Notes: generated by a model not told the origin, from the letters alone. A stretch of 64,000 bases of DNA from Bretschneidera sinensis (GCA_023935145.1 CM043700.1:38048620-38112619), one strand, 5' to 3'; shown: positions 1 through 13,235, counted from the stretch's first letter. Numbers and translations are program-made.

Positions 1-244
1 CCACTGCTTTGTCCCACTTCGGTTTGTGAGGTATGCTCCAGAACCTCTCCTTCCTCTATGCAATTTCTACATAGTGATCCTTGATTTCCTACATTGACAT
101 TCCCACCACTGCTGTGTCCCACTTCAGTTTGTGAGCTATGCTCTAGAACCTCGCCTTCCTCTACATCAACCATGTCAACATCTTCTAAGTTATCTTCCTC
201 ATAGATGGCCTCTAATATGCTGTCTCTTTCCACCATGATAACAC
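1..244 (-). CDS. 5' coding exon of an unrecognised acidic protein (partial, runs off left edge)
   Basis: An open frame on the minus strand starts at an ATG at 236-234 and stays open to base 1, giving 78 codons. The peptide is very acidic (MVERDSILEAIYEEDNLEDV at the start) and carries two copies of a 19-residue segment, EEGEVLEHSSQTEVGHSSG at residues 26-44 and a near copy at 61-79. Just upstream of the ATG a T-rich tract ends in TTTAG at 246-245, a good splice acceptor, so this is probably the first coding exon after a 5'-UTR intron. A matching donor (CAG then GTATAA) lies at 570-566. I do not recognise the family. The low-complexity acidic N-terminus suggests a nuclear regulatory or zinc-finger protein, but that is a guess. 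The downstream part of the gene is outside the window. Confidence 0.5.
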
Positions 245-567
245 CTAAACATAAAAAAAAAAAAGCCAGGTCTTTACAAATACCATCTAGTTTTAACTAA
301 AACTTTAAGCACAGCTCCTAATTTGAAAATATATAAGCATAATCAAACACTTTCAACAAAATGAATTGTCCTAATTTCACTCAAAACAAATCCCTTTGAC
401 ACAATAACAATCCAAAATTGAACCTCAAACTGAAAGGAAAAAAAAAACTCCTACTTGGTCCACAATATTGTATGAACTAACAATTTCGGCAAATGGGTCC
501 TTGTAGTTAAACTACCCAAATTTCCATAATAAGCTCGAGATATAAGAAAAATAAAATGGTTTTATAC

Positions 568-660
568 CTGGAAAGAGAGCAACTTCCTCCTGCATGTGTA
601 AGAAAAGGGAGCAAGAACAAGAAAGATGATAGAATCTAGACGACAGTTTTCAGTTTTTTA
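568..660 (-). other. Probable non-coding first exon of the left-edge minus-strand gene
   Basis: Minus-strand sequence above 568 ends in CAG followed by GTATAAAAC, a near-consensus donor, and the next good acceptor is at 245, just upstream of the ATG at 236. The exon start is not defined by any clear TATA box; the upper limit given is approximate. Confidence 0.3.
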
Positions 661-2254
661 AGTTGTTCTAGAATAAATCAAATATGCCTTAAAAAATTGC
701 AAATTCAACACATATAACTCATTAATTGACAAAGCTTAGAAATCCACGTTTTGGGTTCTTAATTTCACGATACGAAAAAAAGAGCGACTCTTCTTTGTAT
801 GAAATCCTAACTAGAGCTTCAGAAAAAACTTGGTATACCCAAAAACCTAAATTGAAGTTATGCCTCGTTGCATTTTCCACTAAAATCTATATTTTAATTA
901 TTCTTACTTTAAACTGGAAATATTACTAAATTATAATTTATTAATCAAATTTTTTAAGAGCATAAATCGCTAGCACCATGTCTACTGGAAGAAAAAGAAA
1001 CAGTATTGAAATTATAAATTATTTAGTGTTTAATAAATTAATAGTAAAAATAATTTTTTAAAGTAAATTTAATTTTTTATAAATAAAAATTATTTCACAA
1101 ATAAATTTTTAAAGGTGTTTTTTTTTTCTTTCTTCCTTTTAAAAGCTATCCAAAATTTTAGTATGTTTAAGTCTAAATTGCATACGCGTCAATAATTTTT
1201 TAAATTCAGCAAGTAGCAGTTGCATGGTTAACATTTTAGGTCTATCCTTCACACTTTGGAAAAGGGAACATTTCTCCAAAATAGGTACCAACCTTAATCA
1301 CACATGGAACTTATTTATTTTTCTTCAATTGCTTATCAACATGGGAAATTCTCCGATGAGTTACCTATCAAGGTGGAAAATTTTCTAACAAAATACTCAA
1401 TGACTGACTGTGGGTTTCTAATTTCATAAAAACTAGTGATTTTGTTTTTTTAATTCATGAAAACTAGTATCTATTTATTGTTTCTTTCTGTTTGGTATAG
1501 TTTCGATTTATAGTTATCAAAATAATTTTTGAAACATTTTTTGATAAAATAATTGTGGAACTAAAATTTATTTAGTATTTAGTAAAACAATTATTTTCTG
1601 ACACGAACAACTTTTCAAATTTTGTTTGCCGCTTTTAATTTATTTTTAAAATATTTTTTAGTGACGATTGACCTAATTTTTTATTTATTTATGAGATGCA
1701 TATAAATTATATTCATTACACTAACACAATTCTATTTAAAAATAATTAAATTAAGCATAATTAATATATTTATTTAAAATTAAAATATCAAATAATTTAT
1801 TAAAAATTTGAATATATAAGAAATAAAGTTGGTTACATTAATTTTACAAGTAAAATAACTTATTTCGAATAATTTTCATAAATTAAGGGTCGATATGAGA
1901 TGTCAAAAATATAATTAAGGGTATCTGTGGAAAAAAAGATGGAGGTGTAATGAAAAACTTTTCAACATGAAGATATTTATGGCTTTAGAAACAGCACAAT
2001 AAGGACCGGTGCTGTTGACAGGCTTCGTTTTCCGGATAGAGCTGAGTAGCTGACTAGTTAAAAGCACTTTGAAAATCAAACTTAGCCTTCATTATGAAAA
2101 CAATTGTGAAAAGGATACATATATTCTATCAAGTGGTTGTTTTTGTTGGGCATCGAGAAAATATGTGGGCCAAAGAAGTTGAAAAGGGCAGGAAACAATT
2201 TTTTTTTTTTTTAGACTGATTTGTATGTTTTCAAATCGGTTAAAATTTTTAAAG
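661..2254. other. AT-rich intergenic DNA, no supported gene
   Basis: This stretch is strongly AT-rich with many short stop-interrupted frames. A 67-codon open frame at 726-929 has no recognisable composition or motif. I see no repeat with clear boundaries here. Confidence 0.6.
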
Positions 2255-2950
2255 GTTATAAAAGAGAATTTTAATATTATTTAAAATTAGAGAGTTATTT
2301 AAATAGTTTGGGAGACTTTTATTTATAAGAATAAAATTTAAACCTTAAAAGGGACATTATTGTAATAAAAAAGAGGTTCTAAATTTAAGTTTTCTATTCC
2401 AGATGGGAGAGAATAAAACTTAGGTATGAGGTAATGAGTTAAAGTGATTTCATTGGGTGAAATTTTTTTTCAAGTTTTTATCAATAAAAAACTTGTAACA
2501 TATGAGTTTATTAGAGAAATAAAACAATTTTATTGTTAGGGTCATGGATGTAACCAAGAGGTACCGAAGCATGTAAAAATTTGCTTTTGTTTAAGGATTG
2601 TAGAGAAGAATCTCAATATTCCTTAAATCTGGAGAGTTGTTTAAATGGTTTGAGAGACTCTTATTTATAAGAATAAGATCTAAACTTTAAAAGAGAAATA
2701 ATTCTAACTAAAAATGGGCTCTAAATTTAAGCTTTCTATTCAAAGGAGGAGATAATAAGACTTGGGTGTGAGGCAGTGGGTTAGATTGATTTCATTAGGT
2801 GAGAGTTTTTCTCAAACATTTATCGGTTAAAAAACTAGTAATTTGTGAGTTTTATTAAAATAATAAAACATGTGTGATCGTGGATATAGGTAAAAGGTAT
2901 CAAACCGCATAAAGCTTTGATTTTGTTTTATATTTTCTACTGTTTTATGT
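2255..2950. repeat. Diverged tandem duplication, about 340-bp period
   Basis: Two copies of one sequence lie head to tail. Shared landmarks are TTATTTATAAGAATAA (2329 and 2661), CTAAATTTAAG (2379 and 2721) and a downstream block reading GT-ATGGAT-TA-AGGTA followed by GCAT-AAA and TTTTGTTT (about 2545 and 2880). The offsets of 332 to 342 bp show indels. The final block resembles the ends of plant copia-type LTRs, so this may be a tandem LTR relic. No coding domain remains. Confidence 0.6.
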
Positions 2951-4030
2951 TTGTATCGTTCATTATTTTATACTTGAGAATCTTTGATAAATTTTTGGTG
3001 AAAAATCCCAATATTTTTAGCTTCAAAATAAAAATAAGCTATAGAGTTTTTTTTTTCAAGGGAAAAATAGTGATAATAAGAAAATATATAAAGGTTAGTT
3101 CCTGATATTTACTTGTATTGCCATGTGAAGTGGGGCAATCTCCATTAACACAACCAAAAGATTTAGCCATTTGACAATGACCATATGTAAGAAAATGAAA
3201 GGGGATAAGCAAAAGACACAAGAGGCGTGTGAGGAAGGGATTCTTTGTTTGAGTCGCAGTCATTTGTTCTCACCTTTAATATTCAGTTTTGCTTTTTTGT
3301 ATATTGATTCTAATAGATTCCACCCAAATCCCCATCACACGACAAATTATTAGCAATTGGATTTCAACTAATTTTTTTAATATTATGTTAAAAAAAGAAT
3401 AATTGTTTTCTAAATTATGGTAAATTATAAAAATTATCGAATGAAATATTAAAAAAATGAAAAATATTTTTTATAATTAAATATATTTTCAATTTTTTTA
3501 TTAATATGTTTTGTAAAAAAAATAATTTTCATTCTTCTATCATTAAAATTATGATTTATAAATATAAAAATATATCAATCATTACATTTTTTATTTACAA
3601 ACAATAAAAAAAAAATGATTTTCACTTACCCTTATTTCCCATCCATTTTCTTGTCTCTTATTTTAGGTACAAAAGCTCAATAATAATTTAAATAAAATAA
3701 TAATAGTAATGAAACATAAAAGTCTTTGTACCATTTGGAGAAAAGCATACAAAAGTAAACAAACCCGCCAATGTGAGAGCGTTACTTAACCGACTATGCA
3801 ACCCAAAACCAAAAAGACAAAAATGAAATCCGTATCCCCTGAAATGCGCCCCTACACAACCTCCGTGGAATCACCGTCATTGAACGGGCCTGATTCGCAT
3901 ACCAACCGATTCAAACTGATATGATTTACAGACCAAAAATCAAATGCTGACGTGTTACGTATATTATCCGAAGTCTAACAAGAGAAATGAAAATGTGGGC
4001 TCCACCAACTTGCTTACTATTGGTTATTTA
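2951..4030. other. AT-rich intergenic DNA upstream of the VPE gene
   Basis: No gene is supported. The last 200 bases before the VPE promoter carry ACGT cores (for example TGACGTGTTACGTA at about 3949), as often seen in plant promoters; their use here is inferred. Confidence 0.5.
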
Positions 4031-4034
4031 ATTT

Positions 4035-4042
4035 TATATATA
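4035..4042 (+). promoter_or_regulatory. TATA box of the VPE gene
   Basis: TATATATA lies 74 bases upstream of the VPE start codon, preceded by TTAATTT and followed by CACCACTC, a plausible pyrimidine-rich start region. Position and composition fit a plant core promoter. Confidence 0.55.
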
Positions 4043-4115
4043 CACCACTCAACTGCTATTCCTTTTGCATCGTTCTCCAATCAAATAACCCTTTTACCTA
4101 ACGGGGAAACCGACA

Positions 4116-7100
4116 ATGACGCCACTCGCGGCCTGCGTTTCTCTCTTCATTCTCCTAGCGGTCGCCGGGATCGCCACCGGTGGCAGAGAAATCACTGGAG
4201 ATGTCCTCCGGCTTCCATCAGAAGCTTCTAGATTTTTCCATCCGAGCAACGATGGTGATAGCGATGATGATTCCGTGGGCACGAGATGGGCGGTCCTGCT
4301 TGCTGGATCTAACGGATACTGGAATTACAGGCACCAGGTCATCAAACTATTTAATATTTTGTAGGATCATTTAGACATGTATCATACATATACATATATC
4401 AATAATCCTTTTGGTTTACAATATTTTTTGGCTGTTTTTTGGAATTTTTCGTGGGGATAGCTATCGCTTTTTTTTTTTTTTTTTTTTTGGAATTTTTAGT
4501 GTGGTTACGATGATAAGATTAAGCAGTGAGAGGTATTTTTAGGGGTTTTCATAAATATTTTCACTTGATGTGTAGGCTCTTGCACTTTTATTTTAAACGT
4601 TTAGTTTGTGCTGAAAGTTGAGGTAGAAGGTCATTTTTTTAATAAAAAAATTGTTTGATTGTTGCCACTTTTCTCTGATTACGAGCTGTGTTAGTACTTA
4701 GTATTAAATTTTGTGGGGTTGATATTTGTATCAGGTTTATTAAGTTTTTTCCTTTTCTTTTCCTCCCTTATTTGAACTTGAAGCTTGGGTTTGCATAGCA
4801 TCAAATATGCACTAGGTTGTGAAGATTATTTTTTCTTGTTTCTTGATTTTATGATTTTTTTCCAGGTTTAGCTAAAGGAAAAACTCAGGATTTTCAGTGC
4901 CATGTTGATTCTGTTATGTTTTTAAAAAGTATGAAACACTGCTTTGAGTTGTCTAAGGTCGGCTGATTTTTTTTTTCATTCGTTTTATCGGGTTTGGGCT
5001 TCAAAATAGCAACAAAGCTTAGTTTTCTTCTTTGCATATTCTCATAAACCGATTTGCGCTCTACAGATTCAATGTATGCGTATGCACTTTAAGTTATTCA
5101 ATGAGCTAAACCCGTAAATTTTATTGTTTGAATTCCTAGTTCAATTACTTCTCTACTTGTGAGTAAAGGATCAAGTTATTGTTTTAATGCATATTTTAAT
5201 TCTTATATGGTTTGATTGGGGAGTGTGTAAAGCATTTTAGGGCTTGGATCAAATATTGTAATGTATAATATGATTGCATGTACGTGCCTGCTTCTATGTG
5301 TGTTGGGAGTCAGATTTTTGCATATCAACTCTTTGATTGATATTGGCAATGGGCCTTTTTCCCCTGCTAAATTTAATTTCAGGCTGATATTTGTCATGCC
5401 TATCAACTCTTGAGGAAAGGTGGAGTGAAAGAGGAAAACATTATTGTCTTCATGTATGATGACATTGCTTTCAATGAAGAGAACCCTAGACCTGGAGTCA
5501 TCATTAACAGCCCACATGGTGACGATGTTTACAAAGGAGTCCCAAAGGTCTGCTATCTTTCCTTTTGAAATCTGTAAATTTATTTTCTCCTCACTTGATG
5601 GAATTTTCTGATGGCAGGATTATACAGGGGAAGATGTTAATGTTGACAACTTTTTTGCTGTTATCCTTGGCAATAAAACCGCTCTTACCGGGGGTAGCGG
5701 GAAGGTTGTGGATAGTGGTCCAGATGATCATATTTTCATATACTATAGTGATCATGGTGGTCCTGGGATTCTTGGTAAGTAGCTAGAGGGAATTGCACCT
5801 AATGAAATACTGCTTGGAAGACTTACTGCAAGATTGAAAATTTCTGGATGTTACTTTAGCAACCAATAAGAGAGGAAATGAAGATTTGGTTTCTTAAACA
5901 TAAAAAAAGAGTAACATGGTAACCATTCTTCATAGTCAAATTTTTTCATCTATTTTCTTTTCTTCCCCGATTTTTCTGGCAAGCAAATGGAATGTACAAT
6001 ATAAATATACACCCTTAAGCACTAAGATCCATGTCAAATCACAATTATAAAATAATTTTTTTGGCGTAATTAGTTTTTTCTCCATCCCTATTCCTGCAAA
6101 ACTTTCTGATGATCACGTTTCTAGACTAGGCAAAAGTGACTTAGTGAAACCCTGACTTCCTAGCAGTTGGTCATTCAAACAATTAAACCTATAAGATTCT
6201 GCTCTGAATAACTTTTTCATTTATAAATTTTGTTCTTCTGACTGTTACATATTGTATTTCAGACACAGAGAGAGAGATGTTTTAAGGATGAAACTAACAG
6301 CACATTCATCATGTTTATCTCAGGGATGCCTACCAGTCCTAATCTATACGCAGATGATTTGAATGATGTCTTGAAAAAGAAGCATGCTTCTGGAACCTAT
6401 AAAAGCTTGGTAAAGTACTCATTCAGCTTTCAGTTACCACAAGCATTCTATCTCTTTCTGTGGTGCTTAAATTATTAGGGGTCGGGAGTCTTGTTGTGCA
6501 TTTAGTTTTTGATGGAATTTTAAGTTTTGCTAAATAACATATGCAAAACTGTAGGTATTTTATCTTGAGGCTTGTGAATCTGGAAGTATCTTTGAGGGTA
6601 TTCTCCCTGAGGGTTTAAACATCTATGCTACCACAGCATCAAATGCAGAAGAGAGCAGCTGGGGGACCTATTGCCCTGGAGAGTTCCCTAGTCCTCCCCC
6701 AGAATATGAAACCTGTTTGGGTGACTTGTACAGTGTTGCTTGGATGGAGGACAGGTATGCACAGCATCTACAATTTTATTTTACTTGAGTAAAGATTATA
6801 AGCACATTCAGCTTATTAATGTAGTGACCATTTTGGTACCCAACAGCTATTATGTGCAATTTTCTTAAACCGAGACCAGTTACTTTCTGGTTTATTCATA
6901 TGTTAGAAAGTCACAATCACGTTGTCAGTGCATAATTGAGCTGATTTCACCACTCCACCATCTGCCAGGTCAATGTTAGTGATACTAATCAATTAGAAAA
7001 TCAGTAGTGTAGTGGAAGATGCATTTTCTATTTGTGCTGAATCTGTACCATGTCAATTTATTGACCAATTGATCTGCTATTACCATTTCATGCTCTTCTT

Positions 7101-8615
7101 TTTTCTGTTTTTATTTTTTTCCTCCCTCTTCTCCATTCAATTTAAGATCATGTTTGCAGTTTGATGTGATGCTATACTTTTATGTCGATTTCATTTGGAT
7201 ACATATTTTTCTTCTGAATTCTAATGTTCTGAGGTTATGAACAGTGACATACACAATTTACGGTCTGAGACATTGCACCAGCAGTATGAACTGGTAAGAA
7301 CTTGTGAGTTTTGACCAGCTGTATTATTTTGGAGATCCTGGTAATAGTAAATAACTGTATTAATTTCCCCTTTGGTGGGACTTTAATACTTTGTTGAAAG
7401 TAGTGGTTCAGACTTTTTAAGAAATCATAGTCTACACTAGTTGCAATGAGAGACTAATTCTTGTGTTTGAAGCGTCAAGCCCATAAAATTTTATATGCTT
7501 ACACTTTTCTGTCACCTCCTTGATTGTTGATGTCAAATTGTATGATTCCATGTGCTGGCATTTGCAGGTTAAACAGAGGACTTCAAATGACAATTCTTAT
7601 TATGGCTCTCATGTCATGCAGTATGGGGATATAGGGCTTAGCAAGGACAGTCTCTTCCTGTATATGGGTACAAATCCTGCGAATGATAACTATACTTTTG
7701 TGGATGAGAACTCTTTGAGGCCACCTTCAAAAGCTGTTAATCAGCGTGATGCTGATCTAGTCCATTTCTGGGAAAAGGTTTGTTCTTTATTGGTTGTATG
7801 CCCCTATGAAATTAAATTAACACTTGTACCCTCAAATTTATAATGGTGATATAAAGTTATAAACCCCTAACATTTGGATGGAAGAATGATTTTAAAGTTT
7901 ACATGTCCTTGGAAGTTTATCAGTCAGTGATGACTGGGACATTAGGACCTGGGGTCACTAAGATATAAAAGAATATTACTTTGTAGCTTTTATTGAAAAT
8001 TCTCATGCTTTATCATTTATTCGACAGATATGTATTTGAACAGCCTTGCTATTTTTAACCTAATTTTACTCTACCTGTCCTTTGTAAATTTTGTAGTACC
8101 GCAAGGCACCTGAAGGCTCTGCGAGGAAAGCTGAAGCTCAGAAGCAGTTTCTTGAAGCCATGTCTCATAGAACGCACATTGACCACAGTATCAAACTTAT
8201 TGGGAAGCTCTTATTTGGAATCGGAAAAGGCCCAGAGGTGCTAAATACCGTTAGACCTGCTGGGCAACCGCTTGTTGATGACTGGGACTGCCTTAAAACA
8301 CTGGTAATATTACTGATTCTTAGGATCTTTAATGCTGTTGAATCTGTTTCACTAATCTTGTTCAGTAATACGTAACTATTTTCTGGCCTCTTTGATCTCT
8401 GAGAAAGTTATATTCTCTGTGTTTCCATGCAGGTGAGGACTTTTGAGAGGCATTGTGGATCCCTATCCCAATATGGGATGAAACACATGCGCTCCATCGC
8501 AAACATCTGCAATGCTGGATTTCGAATGGAGCAGATGGACGAGGCATCTGCACAAGCTTGCGTTAGTATTCCTTCTGGTCCTTGGAGCTCTCTTAGCAAA
8601 GGGTTCAGTGCATAA
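4116..8615 (+). CDS. VPE: Vacuolar processing enzyme (legumain, C13 asparaginyl endopeptidase), gamma-VPE type
   Basis: Cysteine protease that cleaves after Asn/Asp and matures vacuolar proteins; the family also acts in plant programmed cell death. Nine exons: 4116-4337, 5383-5547, 5618-5774, 6324-6409, 6555-6754, 7245-7293, 7568-7777, 8097-8303, 8433-8615. They join in frame to 492 residues, the usual VPE length. Residues 1-22 form a signal peptide, followed by an acidic propeptide and the core start [20 protein letters not shown]. The catalytic His is in YYSDHGGPG (His175) and the catalytic Cys in YLEACESGS (Cys217). A C-terminal prodomain with conserved cysteines ends in [17 protein letters not shown] (148) and NYT are potential N-glycosylation sites. 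All introns are GT-AG. The gene looks intact. Subfamily assignment to gamma rather than beta rests on overall resemblance and is less certain than the enzyme call. Confidence 0.96.
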
Positions 8616-9799
8616 GTGAAGCAGAATACGCCATATTGAAGTCTCAATGCTTGGTTTCTGTTCTGCTTCACCACGTGGTAAACCTACATTGGGATTATGT
8701 TTGTAATTGTTTTGTGAAATGCAATGTTGATTTCCATGTAAATATTATTTAGAAGCATCTCTTTGCTTGACTGCTTTATAATGAAGGGATAAATTTTAAA
8801 CGCAAAGCATGTACACAAATTTATAACTGTATTTTCGATGTCTTCAAACAAGATGTACTTTTAGAATCAAAACTCACAATTTGAGCTGCCCTTGTCTTTC
8901 TTCTTCTTCTTCGATTATATATTTTCGTTTGTCTGGCCGGAAAAGTGAGCTCACTTTGCTCATTGGGTCCTGGTTCATGGAGGTGTAATGGTCACGGGCT
9001 AGTAGCTCAGGCCCAGAAGAGGAAGAAACGGGCGAGAATCCTAGTACTATCTCCTTACTCTCCAACAACGGAAACTGTGAAAAAACAGAACAGTTTCTGT
9101 CCCTCAACATATCGCATCCCATTTCGTGCCCCAAATCTTCCAATATTTTACATTTTCACCATCCCTTATACATGTATGAACATGAAGTTTCAGTTTTTAG
9201 ACTTTTACGTTTTCCTTCTAGCTGGAGCTGTCCCTTAAAGTGTGCTCTTGGTCCAGAGAAATTATCGCATGACAAGAATTTCTCCTTTGTGTGATCCGAT
9301 TGTGCCTGATGCACTCGGTTCAGGCAAAAATTTCTTCTCAGTACATCATCACCTCCCCCAACAATTTGTACATTGGGTTTGAAGTCCATTAGTCCATAGC
9401 TATTACAAGAGCGGCTCTTTGATGCTACCTTTTGTTTCTCCTCTCTAAGAAAAATTTGCTAGGTCTCTGTATCTGAAATCTTGGTCAAGCCACTGACTGA
9501 AATATACCCTTCAAACTTACAGCCAACATCAAATAACCATTATATTATCAAAATAGTGGTCCTAGCGTATCGAATTAAAAAGGCAAGCATAATCAATCAT
9601 CAATTCAACCATCTTCCAAGACGAACAGGACAGATGTAAGTATAAGTTTAAGTAAAAGAAGAACAAATACAGTCTCAGATCATATCCGATGGTAATACCA
9701 TTATCTGCTCAACAACTACTACAAGCATGATATACAAAGAAACTGAGGCAAGATTAATAATCCCAAAACAAGAAGACCAACAGAATAGAAAGATCAGTT
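8616..9799. other. VPE 3' UTR then intergenic DNA
   Basis: The first 200 bases are probably VPE 3' UTR. Beyond that two minus-strand open frames (9143-8874, 89 codons; 9389-9156, 77 codons) show no family signature, no start context and no splice logic linking them, so I do not call genes. Confidence 0.5.
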
Positions 9800-10145
9800 A
9801 CTTCTTCTCAGCAACAAGGCTGATCCACTGCTTTCCTCAGAGGCTGCAGCGGCTGCTTATAAACCTTTCCTAGCCTCTTTGAGCTTCTCCACGATGTCAG
9901 TACTTGTATAACATTGGTCAATGAGTTTGTCTTCGAGCTCAACAAGCTTGAGCTGAATCCGACGCTTGCGTTCATGTTCAAGGATGGCTTTGTTGGGCTT
10001 CCTGGTGAAACGAGCATCCCCTTGATCATCCTGAAATCTCCGGTTGGTTTTGACAGCCTTTAGCCTTTAGCTTGACAATGAACTTGTTGGTCTGGATGTG
10101 TCCATTGGTCCGGACCCTTGTGGGGTTTGTAATCCTATTCGGACA
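9800..10145 (-). pseudogene. CWC21/SRRM2-type (cwf21 domain) splicing-factor pseudogene
   Basis: Read on the minus strand, this holds an uninterrupted relic of a plant cwf21-domain protein, a spliceosome-associated family. Recognisable pieces in order are TNGHIQTNKFIVK (about 10105), FTRKPNKAILEHERKRR and then IQLKLVELEDKLIDQCYTS (about 10015-9900) and AAAASEESSGSA. The pieces lie in different frames, so there is a frameshift between the first two, and a stop codon interrupts EARKGL before AAAASEE. Near the 5' end the expected start around NRIGLQTP appears shortened by about 5 bases. No introns separate the parts, which suggests a processed copy. It is not expected to make protein. Confidence 0.75.
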
Positions 10146-12554
10146 AATCTTGTTTAAGATTTTACTTTTATAATTCACATATTTAAATTTTAAGTAAAAA
10201 AACACAACAATTAAATAAAACTACAAATAACTACAGATTAAAAAATTATTTTTCCAAATCAATTAGAAATCATCATGGTAAAAATTTGAATCAAAATTCA
10301 AACATATCTCCAAAATACTCACTGTTATATTGAAAAAGAACCCAATTAACAACCTTCAACAGCAGATAAGATACTGTACAAAATTTGAAAAAGTGAAAAA
10401 AGATGCGTAAATAAATGACTACAAAAGAATTCAATAAGTTTGTCGTACTAGGTGCTAAGTGCCAATCAACATGACAACATTTATATTTAATTGATTTTGC
10501 AAGTGGGTATACTGAGAAAATTGTTTACTTTGCTTAAGAATCAAATGCATTACTATAAATTATGTATCTAAAGAGCAAGAAAAATGCTGGGAGAAGTCAA
10601 CAAATAATTGGACGCTTAAATCAAAATTAAAGTTTGATTTACACAAATTAGTTTTTTTAACTTAGTGTTCTATGGAGGTGGTAGGCATAGAGAGTACCTC
10701 GAAGAGAGAAAATAACGCAGCATTTCTGCTGTATTTTTCTTTCTGTTGCCGGTTTGACTTTAATTTTTTTTTCTCCTTCATGAGGCAAAATAGATCTGCA
10801 CAAACCTAAATTGAGAAAGAGGACAATTCTCTCTGCTCACGAAGAAAGATTCTCTGAACAACAGCTACCAACCATATATTATGAATCGATTGAGAAGCCA
10901 AATTCTCAATCACTGATTCATTGATTTAACTAATGAATCAATGATGAAACCGATGATTCAAATGAATAATTAAAAATATTTGATAATTTTAATTATATTA
11001 TATCCAATATAAACAAATGTGCAAGATTTATAAAATTATAATTTATGGATTTATCCAATACAATTTTAAGTAAACCCAAACATAATATATGATTTATAGA
11101 GTATGGAGTATGGAGTATGGAGTGTATATATATATATATATATGCAGGGCGGTATAAAGATCGAGCATACAACATTCGGAAAAAAAATCAAAATACTAGT
11201 CAATGGATAGATTTTGGTATGAATATAAATAGTTAAGTACCATTCTATACATAAGTTCTTGCTGTCAAAACCAGAACTCGAAAAAAAAAAAAAAAAATCG
11301 ATACCTTCAGTTATTTTAGGTAAGTGAGAAAAAATTTCGATAAAAATGAATTTTAACAAGTTTTGAGAAGAAAAAAAACACGCGTTCCATCGGTTCACAA
11401 TGGTTCAAAAGGAACCAGTTGATTTTGCCCAATTTTTATTGGTCTAACTATTTATCCCATCCAATTTTTATTTGTAAAATCTGGACCAGCCTAGCTAGTT
11501 TTTAATTTGTGATCCTATCCATTAGATTGATTCAAATTTGTTTGAGATGTTGATGGAGAAAAGGATTGAGCTTAAATCTCTTAAATAAAAATTAAGGAAT
11601 AACTACTTGATGAAAAATTTGAATCAATTAGTTCATTTTTGATAATTATGCTTTTGACACGTTGAGAGGTGATCATTGTGACATTTAAGTTATGATCGAT
11701 AATGAGAGACAATTACACCATTATTTAATTTTATTCCAAAGTGTTTGCATATATCAAATATCTATCAAGTACTGTGAGTCTACAAATCATTGTAAAAAAA
11801 TTGTTACCATTGGTTCTTATCGTTTAAAATTTTGGTCTTATTGATCTCCAAAGTTTAAATCTTCATGGTTTCAATTTAATCAAATTAAGTCTCATAATTA
11901 ACTCTCGTTAACACTGTTAATTTCTACCACCTAAGATGATCATCTGGATTGAATTGTTTAATCATCTAACTAAAATGTAGTGAGAATCTTCTCACTTAAG
12001 TTTCGTTTAAGAAGAATTTTGTATAGCCATCAGTGTAAACTTCAAAATCATAAATCAAATTTTTTTTTTTATGATATTAAAAGAACACTTACATAACTAG
12101 TTAGAAAAAAAAAAAATTAAATTATGGTCTTCTTTGTTCAAGTTGTTTCTAAATATTAAGAAATGTACTTTTCTATTCAAATTGTTTCATTAAGTATTTC
12201 ATTTTTTTTTAACCGTAGAGGTTTGACAAGAATCTCTACCAGGTTTATTAAAAATAAAAAGGTGGATACAAATAACAGGGGGACCCGCCCCGCCCAAAAG
12301 ATAATGAAATTATTAAAATACAAGAGACTAAATACTTGTGAGGTCTGTAAAATTGGAGCTTGGAGTAGTCTTCAAAGCAAGCTATGGCTATGTTCCTTGG
12401 AAGAGAACCCAAGAAGCTAAACATATCACAACTGAGATGATTATGAGCAAACGTTTCAAGCATGTCAGCAGGACGATTGGACTCTCTAAAAGTATGTAGC
12501 AGAGCGCACGGACTAGCTAGACATGAGACTTCTACACTCTTGAATATAATAGTG
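10146..12554. other. AT-rich intergenic DNA with short simple repeats
   Basis: No gene is supported. At 11101-11142 three copies of a GAGTATG-type heptamer run into a (TA)n tract. Long poly-A/T runs occur at 11280 and 12060. Open frames on both strands look random. Confidence 0.55.
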
Positions 12555-13235
12555 GATTTTCTAAGAGATCCTAGAAGAGGAAATGCAATCTAGTAAAGCT
12601 GTAGAGTCACATTCCATACCATCCACAAGAATATTTTTGCTCTGGCATATGCGAAGGCCTGTAAGCAATGCTCTTGCTTTCCTTTCCATGTTCGTTCCAG
12701 GACAAAAAAAATAAGAAAACGTAAAAAGAACAGCTCCTTTGTAATCTCGCACAACCCCTCCCCCAAACATAAGCTTTCACGACTAGACTCATCAATATTT
12801 AGCTTTAAACGATCCAACCTGTGGAGGGTTCCAATTTACCCATATACTGCGAGAGACTATAGGTGCTCGACTTGGGATATGCAACGTAGCAAGGGCAATA
12901 GAATCATGAAAGCACATTCTTCAAAGGCTAGAAATCAGCAACTTGGAACTGCGCCACTTGCTTTAGAACACTAGGGGTTATTTGACCTACAGACATAGGA
13001 CGATCTTTATACCTCAACCCACGCAAAGAATGAGAGCCTTTACTATACACATCTGAGAAGAGAAATGAGCACTACCCAACCATGAATGAAATAAACCATG
13101 CAACATGCTATAACGGGTAGGAAGATTATGTAACAATCCAAAATGGCCCCACAAAGACTGAGCAACATCTCCAACATGGGAGAGATGATCAAGAGACTCC
13201 ATAGTGGCACTATAAAAGCAGTGGCATTTAGAAAC
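12555..13235 (-). pseudogene. LINE (non-LTR retrotransposon) 3' remnant: zf-RVT and RNase H domains
   Basis: On the minus strand the segment from about 13240 reads VSKCHCFYSATMESLDHL, the zinc-binding region that follows the reverse transcriptase in plant LINEs (zf-RVT). Further along, at about 12830-12560, comes an RNase H-like (RVT_3) block with RLKLNIDESSRES, GGGVVRDYKGAVLF and GLRICQSKNILVDGMECDS. The two RNase H parts are in different frames and stop codons lie between the domains, so the element is dead. The expected upstream reverse transcriptase is missing, and the LINE is cut at 13235 by the probable solo LTR that follows. Confidence 0.75.

Noticed and set aside
726..929. 67-codon open frame on the plus strand
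   Set aside because: No conserved motif, no promoter or splice context, and AT-rich random composition.
8874..9389. Two adjacent minus-strand open frames (89 and 77 codons) after the VPE gene
   Set aside because: No recognisable family, not joinable by good splice sites, and the residues look random.
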